From Bacteroidales bacterium (lineage in GTDB: Bacteria > Bacteroidota > Bacteroidia > Bacteroidales > Tenuifilaceae), in NCBI GenBank assembly GCA_013141385.1, contig JABFRB010000032.1:1-49252 (forward strand): 49,252 nucleotides of DNA, given 5' to 3'. Position numbers and translations under genes: made by a program. The notes beneath the pieces are model-generated. The model was not told the DNA's origin and made no database searches. It saw nothing but the letters and a program-made list of their open reading frames with translations. Below are positions 25,829-34,864 of this stretch, one piece after another. Numbering within the stretch: position 1 is the first letter of the stretch; every line of letters starts with the position of its first letter.

Positions 25829-26644
25829 ATGTTTTCTTTCAAAAATTTAATAACGTTAATTTCTCTACTTCTCTACCAATTAGCATTGTCAGCACAAGAA
25901 ACTGACGATATCAAAATCACTAATTCATCCTATCAATCAGGGGAGCAGGTAACCTACTTAATTAGCTATACTTGGTTTTTCCTATGGACCGATGTAGGTG
26001 AGGTTACTTTTAAGGTTACTTCAGATGTATGGGAAGGAAAAGATGTTTTACATCTAAAATGTTCTGGGAATACATACCCATTCTACGATTGGTTTTTTAA
26101 AGTTAGGGATTTATATGAATCGTGGATCGATCCTAACACACAGCAACCTCTTCATTTTAATAGGGCAATCTACGAGGGTGGTTATACAAAGGAGAATGAG
26201 TATAAGTTTGATTGGTCTACTAATCAAGTATTAATTAGGATTAAGCGTAAAAATGATCCTAACAAGTTTGATACGCTTAAAGTCGAAAAGAACACATATG
26301 ATGTTATATCGGCAATATATGCGGCCAGAAACTTAAATTATTCAAATATTAAACTAGGAAATATTTTCCCGGTAACTATAATCTTCGATAAAGAAATATA
26401 TAAAATCGGATTCAAGTTTCTTGGGAAAGAGGAAAAAAGAATTGATGGAATCGGTCGATTAAATTGTCTGAAATTTCAGGTTGATCTTGTTGTAGGTGAT
26501 GTCTTTTCTGGGAATCAAAAGCTTTATGTTTGGGTTACGGATGACCTTAACCATGTTCCAGTTTTTATTGAATCTCCTATAAAGGTAGGTAGTATTAAGG
26601 CTAGGGTGATTAAATGGAAAGGGCTGTTTAATTCTTTGAATTAA
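25829..26644 (+). CDS. DUF3108 secreted protein
   Basis: A signal peptide (ends near LSAQE) precedes a single DUF3108 domain. It contains YQSGEQVTYLISYTWFFLW, GNTYPFYDWFFKVRDLYESW and LYVWVTDDLNHVPVFIESP. The fold is a beta-barrel-like periplasmic domain found throughout Bacteroidota and in Proteobacteria; function is unknown, with lipid or envelope binding suggested by its shape. Length of 271 aa is normal. It is the only plus-strand gene in this part and converges on a bidirectional terminator. Confidence 0.85.
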   Translation: MFSFKNLITLISLLLYQLALSAQETDDIKITNSSYQSGEQVTYLISYTWFFLWTDVGEVTFKVTSDVWEGKDVLHLKCSGNTYPFYDWFFKVRDLYESWIDPNTQQPLHFNRAIYEGGYTKENEYKFDWSTNQVLIRIKRKNDPNKFDTLKVEKNTYDVISAIYAARNLNYSNIKLGNIFPVTIIFDKEIYKIGFKFLGKEEKRIDGIGRLNCLKFQVDLVVGDVFSGNQKLYVWVTDDLNHVPVFIESPIKVGSIKARVIKWKGLFNSLN

Positions 26645-26731
26645 AACTCTTTTTTACATATTAAAACTGTGTTGGAATTTTAATTTAAAAGTTATTGTTA
26701 TTATCGTATTAACGCCATTGCAGAAAAACAA

Positions 26732-26758
26732 AAAGGCTGAAACAGAGTCTCAGCCTTT
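26732..26758. terminator. Bidirectional terminator
   Basis: AAAGGCTGA (26732-26740) and TCAGCCTTT (26750-26758) form a stem with A-rich and T-rich flanks, between the convergent DUF3108 gene and the small membrane gene. Confidence 0.8.
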
Positions 26759-26781
26759 CATTATTAATTCAACTAAAATAT

Positions 26782-26958
26782 CTAATCCTTATCCTTTTTA
26801 TAGATGTAGAGGGCAAATAGCGGAATAAAAATTATGCCCGCCAGTGCTGCTATCATCTTTATATAATAATTAATACAACAATGTTGCCCTTTAAGGAATA
26901 GCCCTATTAAGAAGAAAACACCTGCTATTACTCCTAGAATGTAAACTGCTTTTTTCAT
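26782..26958 (-). CDS. Small two-helix membrane protein, 58 aa
   Basis: ATG at 26958 opens MKKAVYILGVIAGVFFLIGL, followed by FLKGQHCCINYYIKM, a second helix (IAALAGIIFIPLFALYIY) and a KKDKD tail, ending in TAG. Two helices with a CC pair in the short loop and basic ends make a credible small membrane protein. I do not recognise a family; similar short genes with a GldL-like look occur in Bacteroidota. A terminator follows at 26732-26758. Confidence 0.65.
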   Translation of the reverse strand: MKKAVYILGVIAGVFFLIGLFLKGQHCCINYYIKMIAALAGIIFIPLFALYIYKKDKD

Positions 26959-27109
26959 GTTGGTTAAGTTTTAAGGTTGTTAGTTAGTTTGATATATCTA
27001 TGGTTAAAAGATTATCTACCTTGAAAACATAAAAACATTATCAAAAAAGAAAGACAGCTATAAATATAGGACACAATTAAATAAAAGTCAATGAAATACA
27101 GTAAGTAAG

Positions 27110-28384
27110 TTATTTTTTCTTCTTCATCAATTTTTCAATATCATCAATCTCCTTCGGGGCGTTTTTTGAGAGAATTTCGCAACCGTTTTCGGTTATAAGA
27201 ATGGTATCTTCTATCCTAATGCCAAACCCTCTATACTTTTCGGGAGCAGTGGTATCATCGGGTTTGAAGTAGAGCCCTGGTTCAACGGTTATAACCATTC
27301 CGGGTTTAAGAATTTGTTCTGTTTTTACATCGTGAACATCGAGCCCAACAGGGTGTGATATTCCATGTATAAGAAACTTACCGTATCCTAATTTTTTAAA
27401 GGCATCTTTTACAAATTTCTCCAAATCATCGGTTAAAAGTCCAGGTTTTATAATATCAATTGCATCCTTTTGTACCTTAAGAACCATGGCGTAAATTTCT
27501 TTTTGTGCATCGGTAAATTTGCCAGAAATAGGAATTGTTCTGGTTATATCAGTACTATACCCTTTGTATTTTGCTCCAACGTCCATAACCACAAGGTCAC
27601 CAGTTTGGGTTTGGCGGGTGTTAATGCTATAATGAGGGATTAGGCTATTTAAACCAGAACCAATTATACTGGTAAAACCCCTAAGCATTGCACCCTGTCG
27701 GGTATATTCATATTCAATTGCTGCTTGCAGCTCATATTCCCATACACCAGGTTTAGCCAGTTTCATTGCAGCAATAAGTCCATCGGATGTTATATCTGAA
27801 GCTTTTCGGATATAGGCTATCTCCTGCTCCGATTTTATTGTTCTAAGTTTCCCAACGAAGAACTCAGCGGATTCTATTTTTAACTTTGGGTAAAAGTTTT
27901 TCATTCTGGCTTTCATTTCCCTCTCCATAAAAAAGGCTTTATCGCTAATCCAATCGTTATATAGCGCAAGATCGGGGGCTGAGTAGTAAAGTTTACCAAT
28001 TGTTGGCAAAAATTTAGTGAAGATTGATTTAAACTCGGAAACCTTAACAGTGGTATCGTTTAATCCTAGCTGGAGGTTTTTAACTACATCGATCTCAGAA
28101 TAAAAAATAATTGTATTCTTTTTCTTACCCCCAACCTTAATCCCTTTTGGAGACATCAAAAGCATGTTTGTTGCAGAGTTAATACCTGTAAGATAATAAA
28201 AGTTATGCTCCTGAATATACTCATTGGCATATGGTGCAGCATTTATTGCTTTTAGTACAATTGCAGATGATGTGTCGAGCATCAAAAGGACTTTTTCCCT
28301 TCTTGATAAATATTCATCGGTTGATGCTATTTGAGCAAAACCAACACTGGGAAGAAGCAGAATGAGGTACAAGAATTTTCGCAT
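27110..28384 (-). CDS. Secreted M24-family Xaa-Pro aminopeptidase
   Basis: A signal peptide (MRKFLYLILLLPSVGFA) precedes an aminopeptidase P N-terminal domain (about 20-165) and a pita-bread M24 domain. Metal ligands are present: two Asp in VMDVGAKYKGYSTDITRT, His in HGISHPVGLDVHD, Glu in VITVEPGLYF and Glu in GIRIEDTILI. It should cleave the N-terminal residue from peptides with proline in second place, probably in the periplasm. Length of 424 aa matches the bacterial form. Transcribed alone. Confidence 0.92.
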   Translation of the reverse strand: MRKFLYLILLLPSVGFAQIASTDEYLSRREKVLLMLDTSSAIVLKAINAAPYANEYIQEHNFYYLTGINSATNMLLMSPKGIKVGGKKKNTIIFYSEIDVVKNLQLGLNDTTVKVSEFKSIFTKFLPTIGKLYYSAPDLALYNDWISDKAFFMEREMKARMKNFYPKLKIESAEFFVGKLRTIKSEQEIAYIRKASDITSDGLIAAMKLAKPGVWEYELQAAIEYEYTRQGAMLRGFTSIIGSGLNSLIPHYSINTRQTQTGDLVVMDVGAKYKGYSTDITRTIPISGKFTDAQKEIYAMVLKVQKDAIDIIKPGLLTDDLEKFVKDAFKKLGYGKFLIHGISHPVGLDVHDVKTEQILKPGMVITVEPGLYFKPDDTTAPEKYRGFGIRIEDTILITENGCEILSKNAPKEIDDIEKLMKKKK

Positions 28385-28564
28385 GGTTTATTTAGTTAAA
28401 TAGTTCAAGTTGCTAGTTTCTAGTTGCTGGTAATTGCATGATATATAAAACTATATACAAATATGTGAGATTTTTAATTCATTTATAATATCCAATGAAA
28501 TTCTCATAATCAACAATATAGCAACTAGCATCGAGCAATCAGCAATTTGGGTTTAATAGAAAAA

Positions 28565-28595
28565 AGGTCGCTACCATTTATTCTGATAGCAACCT
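28565..28595 (-). terminator. Terminator after the DUF6263 gene
   Basis: AGGTCGCTA (28565-28573) pairs with TAGCAACCT (28587-28595) apart from one G-T. On the minus strand it is followed by a run of T. Confidence 0.75.
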
Positions 28596-28614
28596 GTAAG
28601 TTAATCAAATAAAA

Positions 28615-29457
28615 CTATTTCTTCTCTTCAAACTTCATAATATTTATCATAACCTGTGTCATAGGCATGGTCATGTTTTGCTGACCCGAAAGGGCAATTG
28701 ACATATCCATTTCCGTAGTATCCTCAGAATAAACTATTAGGGATACTTGAGGATTGTAGTATGCAAATCCTTCGGATTTTCCAGTTCCCTCCATGAATAA
28801 ATCCATTCCATGGGTATTTCCCTTACCATTTATAGTTATTGTCCCCGAATAGTTTAATCTTAAATATTCAACTCCATCCTTACTCTCCTTACCAGCAAAT
28901 GTATAATCCATTTCGGTTGTAGAGTTTGTGTTAACAGGATTGTTTTCAGATATTTGAGTTGAATCAACGCTTGTGTTATGCCATTTATCTCCAATTTTGA
29001 TTTCGTTACTTGGCAGTACTAGAATTTTACCAATTTGACTCTCGGTTCCCATCATCTGGAATTTTTTGGCATCACCAACAATAACAGAAGAAATTTGTTT
29101 CCCAGTGTTTGATAGCACAACCCTTTTCTGCTCATTTAGGTTGAGTTGCATGGTTGTATCTCTGCCCATCATTGTTGAATGAACGCTAGCACTTAAAAAC
29201 GTATTAAGAGCAGTTGCATTACCATCATTATCTACATCCTCAACATTGATTTCGCTAGATGAATTTATTTCCGATGACATTTTCACTTCCTGCCCTCCCA
29301 TAGATTGGGTCATATTGCTTACAATCTGGTTGCTTACAACGTATGTTTTGCCCTTAACAAAGTTATACTTTAGCATTACCGATTCTTGTGAAAAGGCAAA
29401 TCCACATATTATCATAAGGGATAATACCAAGGTTTGTTTTAAAATAAGTTTCTTCAT
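28615..29457 (-). CDS. DUF6263 family periplasmic protein
   Basis: The 280-residue protein has a signal peptide (ends near CGFAFSQ) and a beta-rich body beginning VMLKYNFVKGKTYVVSNQ. It includes LPSNEIKIGDKWHNTS and ends in a Met-rich stretch (QQNMTMPMTQVMINIM). This agrees with DUF6263, a Bacteroidota family of unknown function. It sits between two peptidase genes, each with its own spacer, so it is probably a single transcription unit. Confidence 0.7.
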   Translation of the reverse strand: MKKLILKQTLVLSLMIICGFAFSQESVMLKYNFVKGKTYVVSNQIVSNMTQSMGGQEVKMSSEINSSSEINVEDVDNDGNATALNTFLSASVHSTMMGRDTTMQLNLNEQKRVVLSNTGKQISSVIVGDAKKFQMMGTESQIGKILVLPSNEIKIGDKWHNTSVDSTQISENNPVNTNSTTEMDYTFAGKESKDGVEYLRLNYSGTITINGKGNTHGMDLFMEGTGKSEGFAYYNPQVSLIVYSEDTTEMDMSIALSGQQNMTMPMTQVMINIMKFEEKK

Positions 29458-29594
29458 GATTTAATTAAAGTTGGTTAAGTTATTTGTTTATTCCGAGTTA
29501 CTAGTTATTTGTTATTAATTATTGAGTTATCAAGTTATCAAGCCATTAATCTATTTATAAAAAATAAGGAATCTTTATTACTACGTTAATTTTA

Positions 29595-31163
29595 TTAATG
29601 CTTCTTGATGATGCTATAATGCTTTTTCTCGTTTGCGATTACCCAAGCAGTTCTGAAAACTAGCCTAGAAATTTGGGATGCTTTGAATGGGTTAATCGAC
29701 TGTGGATCGTCCCTAACAGTATGATAATCTTTATGCAATCCAGATGTAAAGCCAATTACAGAGATATTTTTCTTAAAAAAACTGTACTGGTCACTTCTTC
29801 CAAATAGATCTTCCGCAGAAAGAGTAATTTTTAGTCCAATACTTTTATTTTCGTTCCTTATAATCTCAGCAAGATCTTGATTCATAGTATCTCCTTCAAT
29901 TTGGATTGAATCGTTCCCATTCCGACTAATCATATCCATATTGAGCATTGCAACCGTTTTATTTAGTGGAAATAACGGAGTGCTACAGTAATAATCAGAT
30001 CCATAGAGACCTTTTTCCTCCCCAGCAAATAGAATGAAAAGGATGCTACGTTTTGGCTTACCTTTCATGGAAGCAAATGCTTTTGCAGCGGCCATAACAC
30101 CTGCTGTTCCCGATGCATTATCATCGGCACCATTGAAGATATAATCTTCACCAGGTTTATGCTTTGCCATAAAGCCAACATGATCATAATGCCCGCCGAT
30201 TACAATAATCTCATCCTTAAGGGTTGCGCTTTTCCCCTCAATGACTCCAACAACATTTTTCGCAACAATATCTTGAATAACTAGTTTGGTTGCTATTTCG
30301 CATGTTGAATTTGAAATTGAATAGGATTGAGGGGTGTAATTCTGATCGATTCTACGCTGAATATTTTTAAGTGAGTCGACACTTCCAAAAATATACTTTA
30401 TTACGCTTTCTCCAACCTGAGCAAATGGGATTGATGCTCCTTCTTTACATAGTTCTATTGGCAAATTATACTGAGGTAAAAATTTCGAGAGGCTTGGCCA
30501 TGGATAACCCTGTGGGGTAAGCATTATATGATTTAACGGATCGTTTACAACGAGTACCGCTACTGCTCCATGATTTTTAGCATTTTCCATCTTTGAATTC
30601 AAGTAGGAATACTTAGTCTCCTGAACGCCTCCAAAAGGTGATTTTGCATCCTTCTCACCGGGTTCATGCTTCAAAATAAGGACAATCTTACCCTTAAAAT
30701 CTATATCCTTATAATCATCGTAATTATATTCAAGAGCAGTAATCCCGTACCCAGCAAAAACTATTGGTGCAGTCGCACTAGTATTAGAGGTTGATTCAAA
30801 AGGAGTATAATCGGTTTTCAGATTGAATTCCTTGATATTACCGCCCTGCGATATTTTTAAGAGGCAATTTTTAACATCCAGATTCTTAGTGCAAAAAGGG
30901 ATGTTCTGAAAGTAAGAGCCATTAACCTTTTTGATGCCTAACGCAGCAAATTCTTTTGCAATATAATCAGCTGCACGATCAAGTTCAGGACTTGGGGTAT
31001 TTCGACCCTTCATTGAATCGGAGGCCAAGTAATCGATATATTGCTTTAAGAGCTCAGGGGTAATCTGCTTCACTCCTTTTTCAACTTTCTTCTGTGCATA
31101 TATGCTTTGGGTTAAGAACATGCACAGGGACAAAATTAGAATCGCTGACCTTTTCATTTTCAA
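29595..31163 (-). CDS. Secreted M28-family zinc peptidase with PA domain
   Basis: Signal peptide (MKMKRSAILILSLCMFLTQS), then an M28 catalytic domain split by a PA insert (about 130-260, KGKIVLILKHEPGEKDA; GAVAVLVVNDP). Zinc ligands are visible: His in IGGHYDHVG, Asp in NGADDNASGTAG, Glu in FAGEEKGLYGS, Asp in LNMDMISRN and His in HKDYHTVRD. It should act as an aminopeptidase in the periplasm or outside the cell. Length of 522 aa suits this type. No T9SS signal is present at the C-terminus. Confidence 0.93.
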   Translation of the reverse strand: MKMKRSAILILSLCMFLTQSIYAQKKVEKGVKQITPELLKQYIDYLASDSMKGRNTPSPELDRAADYIAKEFAALGIKKVNGSYFQNIPFCTKNLDVKNCLLKISQGGNIKEFNLKTDYTPFESTSNTSATAPIVFAGYGITALEYNYDDYKDIDFKGKIVLILKHEPGEKDAKSPFGGVQETKYSYLNSKMENAKNHGAVAVLVVNDPLNHIMLTPQGYPWPSLSKFLPQYNLPIELCKEGASIPFAQVGESVIKYIFGSVDSLKNIQRRIDQNYTPQSYSISNSTCEIATKLVIQDIVAKNVVGVIEGKSATLKDEIIVIGGHYDHVGFMAKHKPGEDYIFNGADDNASGTAGVMAAAKAFASMKGKPKRSILFILFAGEEKGLYGSDYYCSTPLFPLNKTVAMLNMDMISRNGNDSIQIEGDTMNQDLAEIIRNENKSIGLKITLSAEDLFGRSDQYSFFKKNISVIGFTSGLHKDYHTVRDDPQSINPFKASQISRLVFRTAWVIANEKKHYSIIKKH

Positions 31164-31326
31164 TCTTTTAATGGATATGTTTATTTTTAGATAAATATAT
31201 GGATTTTTTTGATTTACACTTTTAGATACTCAATCGCTTAAAAAGCTACACCTAAAACAAAAAATAGGTCAAATTATTTTATTGTCAACAGGAAACTCTG
31301 TCCGGAAAGATTAAAAATCATATATA

Positions 31327-31363
31327 AAAAAGCCTCAAAGTCTCATGACTTTTCGAGGCTTTT
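31327..31363 (-). terminator. Terminator after the HEAT-repeat gene
   Basis: AAAAGCCTC (31327-31335) and GAGGCTTTT (31355-31363) form a stem with a further AAGTC/GACTT pairing inside. On the minus strand a T-run follows. Confidence 0.8.
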
Positions 31364-31382
31364 ATGTGATATCAAACTCTCA

Positions 31383-32009
31383 TTATTTTATTTTCTTCAA
31401 CACCTTATTAAGCCTCACTCTTTGAGAATCTTTGTCCATTTCTGGAATTCTTGATTGTATTAATTCGATGAATTGCTTTTGATTTTTAGAGCTTATCGCA
31501 AATTGTGATTTTTCAGCATACATGGGTAATTGTTTTGCAGGGCATTTTTTCAGTTGCTCAATCAACAGCGGAAAAGTATTATCAGCGTATTCATCAATAC
31601 TTGACAATTTGGCCAAAATCCCCACTCCATGGTCAATGGTAATTACTGAGCCTTTATCAATTGCAGAAATAGTAAGCGGCAGTAAATCATAAATTCCTTT
31701 TGGATTAACAAGCGTAATCGTATCCAAAGCGGTCATTGTACCCCAAATTAGCCTATTATTTTTTGAGTTTAAAATCTCACCAAATTCTTTATAGTAGGGT
31801 GCAATCATATCTGCCGAACCACGCTCCCCAATTTCATAGAGAGCCTTAATACAATCGCTCTGGATATTCTTATCCTTATTTTTTAAATTCTCAACCAATT
31901 CCTTAACCCAATCGTTACGTTTTGATCTGATTATCTCAACGGCTAACGCTTGATTTGGCTCATCATCTCGCCTGTTTAAACTTGTTGCAATTAAATCCAA
32001 TGCTTTCAT
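31383..32009 (-). CDS. HEAT-repeat-like protein
   Basis: The 208-residue protein is all-helical with ARM/HEAT-like repeats (ALAVEIIRSKRNDWVKELVE; DKNIQSDCIKALYEIGERGS; WGTMTALDTITLV). These probably form a protein-binding surface; it has no catalytic motif. The start at 32009 (MKALDLIATSL) is chosen because it lies four bases after the stop of the upstream nucleosidase gene; the longer frame would overlap that gene. Close spacing means co-transcription with the nucleosidase, but a shared function is not evident. Confidence 0.75.
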   Translation of the reverse strand: MKALDLIATSLNRRDDEPNQALAVEIIRSKRNDWVKELVENLKNKDKNIQSDCIKALYEIGERGSADMIAPYYKEFGEILNSKNNRLIWGTMTALDTITLVNPKGIYDLLPLTISAIDKGSVITIDHGVGILAKLSSIDEYADNTFPLLIEQLKKCPAKQLPMYAEKSQFAISSKNQKQFIELIQSRIPEMDKDSQRVRLNKVLKKIK

Positions 32010-32013
32010 ATTA

Positions 32014-32763
32014 TCATTGATTATCAATATAATTAATCCACTTGGGTAGTTCAATCAGTAGATTTTGCATAACAGTATCGGCTCTTTGAACGAACAAATC
32101 AAAGTTTCCATAGGCTTCGCCTTGTTGAGTGCTCACTAAATCGGTTACACCCCGTAAAATCAATATTTTTTTATTATTCCGATTTGCCACATAAGCAATT
32201 GCGCCCGTTTCCCAATCGCCTGCAACTGCATTATACTCCTTCTTTAATTGTTCAATTTCATTTATTCTCAAATCTCTATCGGCAGAGACCAATACAGTTT
32301 TGCACACTTTTGATGGGAAATTATTGCCTAACCATGTTAGGTCAATTTGAGTGGTATAATCGGCAATTGCCTCCTTGGAATCGCCCATCGCCTCGCTGAT
32401 ATCATAAATTACAGTCTTATCGGCTAAAATAACATCAAATCGTTGAACCTTCCCTTCAAATCCACCACAAGTCCCAAGGTTTATTATGATTTCTGGGTTA
32501 TATGTATCAATTACATATTGGGTTGCGCCAGCAGCCGCAACCTTGCCCCAACCCTCGTGAAAAAACAGAACATTTTGACCTTGGATTTTCTTGTAGAAGT
32601 ATTCACCCCAAGGTGATTTTTGGTAATTCTCGTTTGGGTAAAGTTTCTTCAAAACCTTCCATTCCATGTTAGCAGAGATAATAACAGCATACCTGTTTTT
32701 CCTGACACAGGAGGAAAAACAAATCAAAATTAAAATAGTAAAAAATAATAAATATTTCCTCAT
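32014..32763 (-). CDS. Lipoprotein nucleoside phosphorylase-fold protein (MTAN-like)
   Basis: From the ATG at 32763 the protein begins MRKYLLFFTILILICFSSCV, a lipoprotein signal with Cys19. The rest is a PNP/UDP phosphorylase fold: VIISANMEWKVLKKL, VLFFHEGWGKVAAAGATQYV, IINLGTCGGFEG and GDWETGAIAYVANRNNKKI, with ILILRGVTDLVS near the end. The ME-like and GVTD motifs recall methylthioadenosine/S-adenosylhomocysteine nucleosidase, but the usual DMEGAA is DWETGA here. An exported enzyme of this class is unusual. It might salvage nucleosides in the periplasm. It is followed closely by the HEAT gene. Confidence 0.8.
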   Translation of the reverse strand: MRKYLLFFTILILICFSSCVRKNRYAVIISANMEWKVLKKLYPNENYQKSPWGEYFYKKIQGQNVLFFHEGWGKVAAAGATQYVIDTYNPEIIINLGTCGGFEGKVQRFDVILADKTVIYDISEAMGDSKEAIADYTTQIDLTWLGNNFPSKVCKTVLVSADRDLRINEIEQLKKEYNAVAGDWETGAIAYVANRNNKKILILRGVTDLVSTQQGEAYGNFDLFVQRADTVMQNLLIELPKWINYIDNQ

Positions 32764-32833
32764 TATTACTTTGGTTTTATTATGTATATTGAATTGATAA
32801 TTTTTAATTCTAAACATGTAGAGTCTTGCATTA

Positions 32834-33247
32834 TCAATTAGCCATTTTAATGTCTATCAAACTCTTTATATCACTTATTATACTATCATTTTTAATATCA
32901 ATACGAATTCCACGACCTTCGGCATAAACCCTTGCTGAACTGAGTTCTGTCTTAATCGCCTGCGAAATTTGGCTTTGCATTATTATGTCTGTTGCTTTTT
33001 GTCCGAATACAAATGCAACTTTAAAGAACTTATCCCTTGGTAAAAGATATACTATTGCTCGCTTTTTATCTTTTATCCTAAAGTTCCAACCAAAGTTTGA
33101 ATAATTCCACTCCTCAAATCCTTTTGGGTATTTTGAAATTATATAATCCTTAATCAATTGCCATAATTGGTATGTATCACCTAATGATTCTTTCAAATCA
33201 TCATTACTTGGAGTCGTATTTTTATCTGTAAAAATGCTTTTGTCCAT
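32834..33247 (-). CDS. DUF3788 family protein
   Basis: The start at 33247 gives MDKSIFTDKNTTPSNDDLKE. The conserved core EEWNYSNFGWNFRIKDKKRA and IVYLLPRDKFFKVAFVFGQ identifies DUF3788, a small cytosolic family common in Bacteroidota and Firmicutes, function unknown. Length of 137 aa is typical. It starts 10 bp after the upstream barrel gene ends and could be on the same transcript, though the pairing makes no obvious functional sense. Confidence 0.82.
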   Translation of the reverse strand: MDKSIFTDKNTTPSNDDLKESLGDTYQLWQLIKDYIISKYPKGFEEWNYSNFGWNFRIKDKKRAIVYLLPRDKFFKVAFVFGQKATDIIMQSQISQAIKTELSSARVYAEGRGIRIDIKNDSIISDIKSLIDIKMAN

Positions 33248-33257
33248 GTATGTGGTT

Positions 33258-33998
33258 TTATAATACAAAATAATATCTGTAACCAACACTCACGCTAATT
33301 GTCTGATTATAATAATAGTTTGGATTTGGAATCAAATCTCTCCCGTAAGAGTTTAAAATACTTCTACTCCATTCAAAATCAATAAATATATTACCAAACC
33401 GTTTAGGCAATGAATGGATATATCCACATCCTAATAGGAATCCTGATTCTTTATCATTAGCACCTCTTTCATTTATATAGCTATATTTTTTCCCTTGTAT
33501 TTCAATTTTACCTTTTTCTTCAGAGTTTAATAATTTCCCTTTAAATACTCCCACTTTTATAAAAACGTCATTTTGTTTGAATGGAAGATAAAATGTGATA
33601 GGAATATCAAACGTCCGATAATTTTGAATCCAATTTACTTTGCCAGTTACAGTTTCATATATTTGCAAATCACTATTCCAATGACCTACGGTATTTATTC
33701 GTGTTCCCTTTTGTATATAATTTGCTCCAAAGCCAATAGAGAAATACTTACCAATTCTATAATCAATTAAAACTCCAAAGTTAGTCCCGTTTTTAAATTT
33801 ACTACTAGCCGGATTATTTGCGTAAAAATCAGCAGGAGTATCTCCATTCAAGAAAGTTTTACTTTCAACACCAGATCCATACATATTGGCTATTGTAATC
33901 CCTCCTTTGAATGATATATTAAGACCACTCTTTTTTTCCTGAGCAAGAACTATTGTCTGCATTAATACAAATAAAATGAATATAATCTTTTTTTTCAT
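33258..33998 (-). CDS. Outer-membrane beta-barrel protein (PorT-like)
   Basis: A signal peptide (MKKKIIFILFVLMQTIVLA) is followed by alternating amphipathic strands with aromatic girdles (NISFKGGITIANMYGSG; YFSIGFGANYIQKGTRIN; YNQTISVSVGYRYYFVL). The C-terminal strand ends in YYFVL, suitable for barrel assembly. This matches the outer-membrane beta-barrel (PorT-like) families of Bacteroidota. About eight strands are expected from 246 residues. The transported or bound substrate is unknown. Confidence 0.78.
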   Translation of the reverse strand: MKKKIIFILFVLMQTIVLAQEKKSGLNISFKGGITIANMYGSGVESKTFLNGDTPADFYANNPASSKFKNGTNFGVLIDYRIGKYFSIGFGANYIQKGTRINTVGHWNSDLQIYETVTGKVNWIQNYRTFDIPITFYLPFKQNDVFIKVGVFKGKLLNSEEKGKIEIQGKKYSYINERGANDKESGFLLGCGYIHSLPKRFGNIFIDFEWSRSILNSYGRDLIPNPNYYYNQTISVSVGYRYYFVL

Positions 33999-34171
33999 GA
34001 TATATAGTTTACTATTTCCAATTAATATTTATAAACGGTAAGTCGGTTTTCTATGGCACTTGATATCGTTTTCCGCACCTGTGTATTTGCAATTCTGAGT
34101 GTTTTTATTTGAATTTCTGAATTATTCCCTACTCGCGCCATTTTAGCAATTGCTAACTATTTGGACATTAT

Positions 34172-34531
34172 TCAGAGTTGCTTAATTAGTAATGAATATC
34201 TTTTCGAGGAATCGGGTGATAATATTCTCATTGGGAAATAACCTTCTGGCACAACACAAGGCATTTCTCCGTGAGATTTTGGTTTGTCGGTTCTCGTAAG
34301 TGGATTTTGTGTAGAAATAAATTTCCTCTTTTGAAGATTGGGTGTAAATAAATTATCGCTCTTTAATGGGCAATTCAAAAAATTATTGAAATTTCTACTT
34401 TTCTCAAGTGTGTAAGGGTTTCTATAAATACTTTTCAATGTTGTATCCAATTTGAACTTTCCGCCTATCTGCGAAAAAGTTGGAGTAATTAGCAGGCTTA
34501 AAAAAGCAGTAATTATCATTAACTTCTTCAT
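34172..34531 (-). CDS. Small secreted protein of unknown function
   Basis: The 119-residue product has a clear signal peptide (MKKLMIITAFLSLLITPTFS) and a mature part of about 98 residues without recognisable domain. It is rich in Asn, Lys and Pro (NPYTLEKSRNFNNFLNCPL; PKSHGEMPCVVPEGYFPM). Two cysteines could form a disulfide. It stands alone with gene-free DNA on both sides. Possibly an exported effector or structural peptide; no evidence for either. Confidence 0.55.
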   Translation of the reverse strand: MKKLMIITAFLSLLITPTFSQIGGKFKLDTTLKSIYRNPYTLEKSRNFNNFLNCPLKSDNLFTPNLQKRKFISTQNPLTRTDKPKSHGEMPCVVPEGYFPMRILSPDSSKRYSLLIKQL

Positions 34532-34748
34532 ATTCGCTATGATTTAATCTGTCATCAGTTTTCTAATTTAGTTACTCTGCCGCATATCTTTCCTGAATTA
34601 TATCTCAATCCCTCGCTAGTAAAGTTATCAAAAAACTGCGAACCCTCCAAATGCGAAACCAGTTCCAATGATTAAACCACAAGTTACCAACTATATTTTT
34701 TTATATGCAATATCCGTTATAATACTTAAAAGCAAAACACACTCCATT

Positions 34749-34812
34749 GTCATTCCTGCGAATGCAGGAATCTATTTGTTTAACTTGATTCCGGGACTTC
34801 GCCCGGAATGAC
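34749..34812. repeat. GTCATTCC dispersed palindromic repeat, copy 2
   Basis: GTCATTCCTGCGAATGCAGG begins the copy and TTCCGGGACTTCGCCCGGAA plus TGAC ends it. The ends pair over eight bases. It lies in the 333-bp gene-free gap 34532-34864, in which I see nothing else. Confidence 0.75.
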
Positions 34813-34864
34813 AATTTGGATTATTTATTCTTTATTATGCATTATTGCGGACAATCATATTTTT

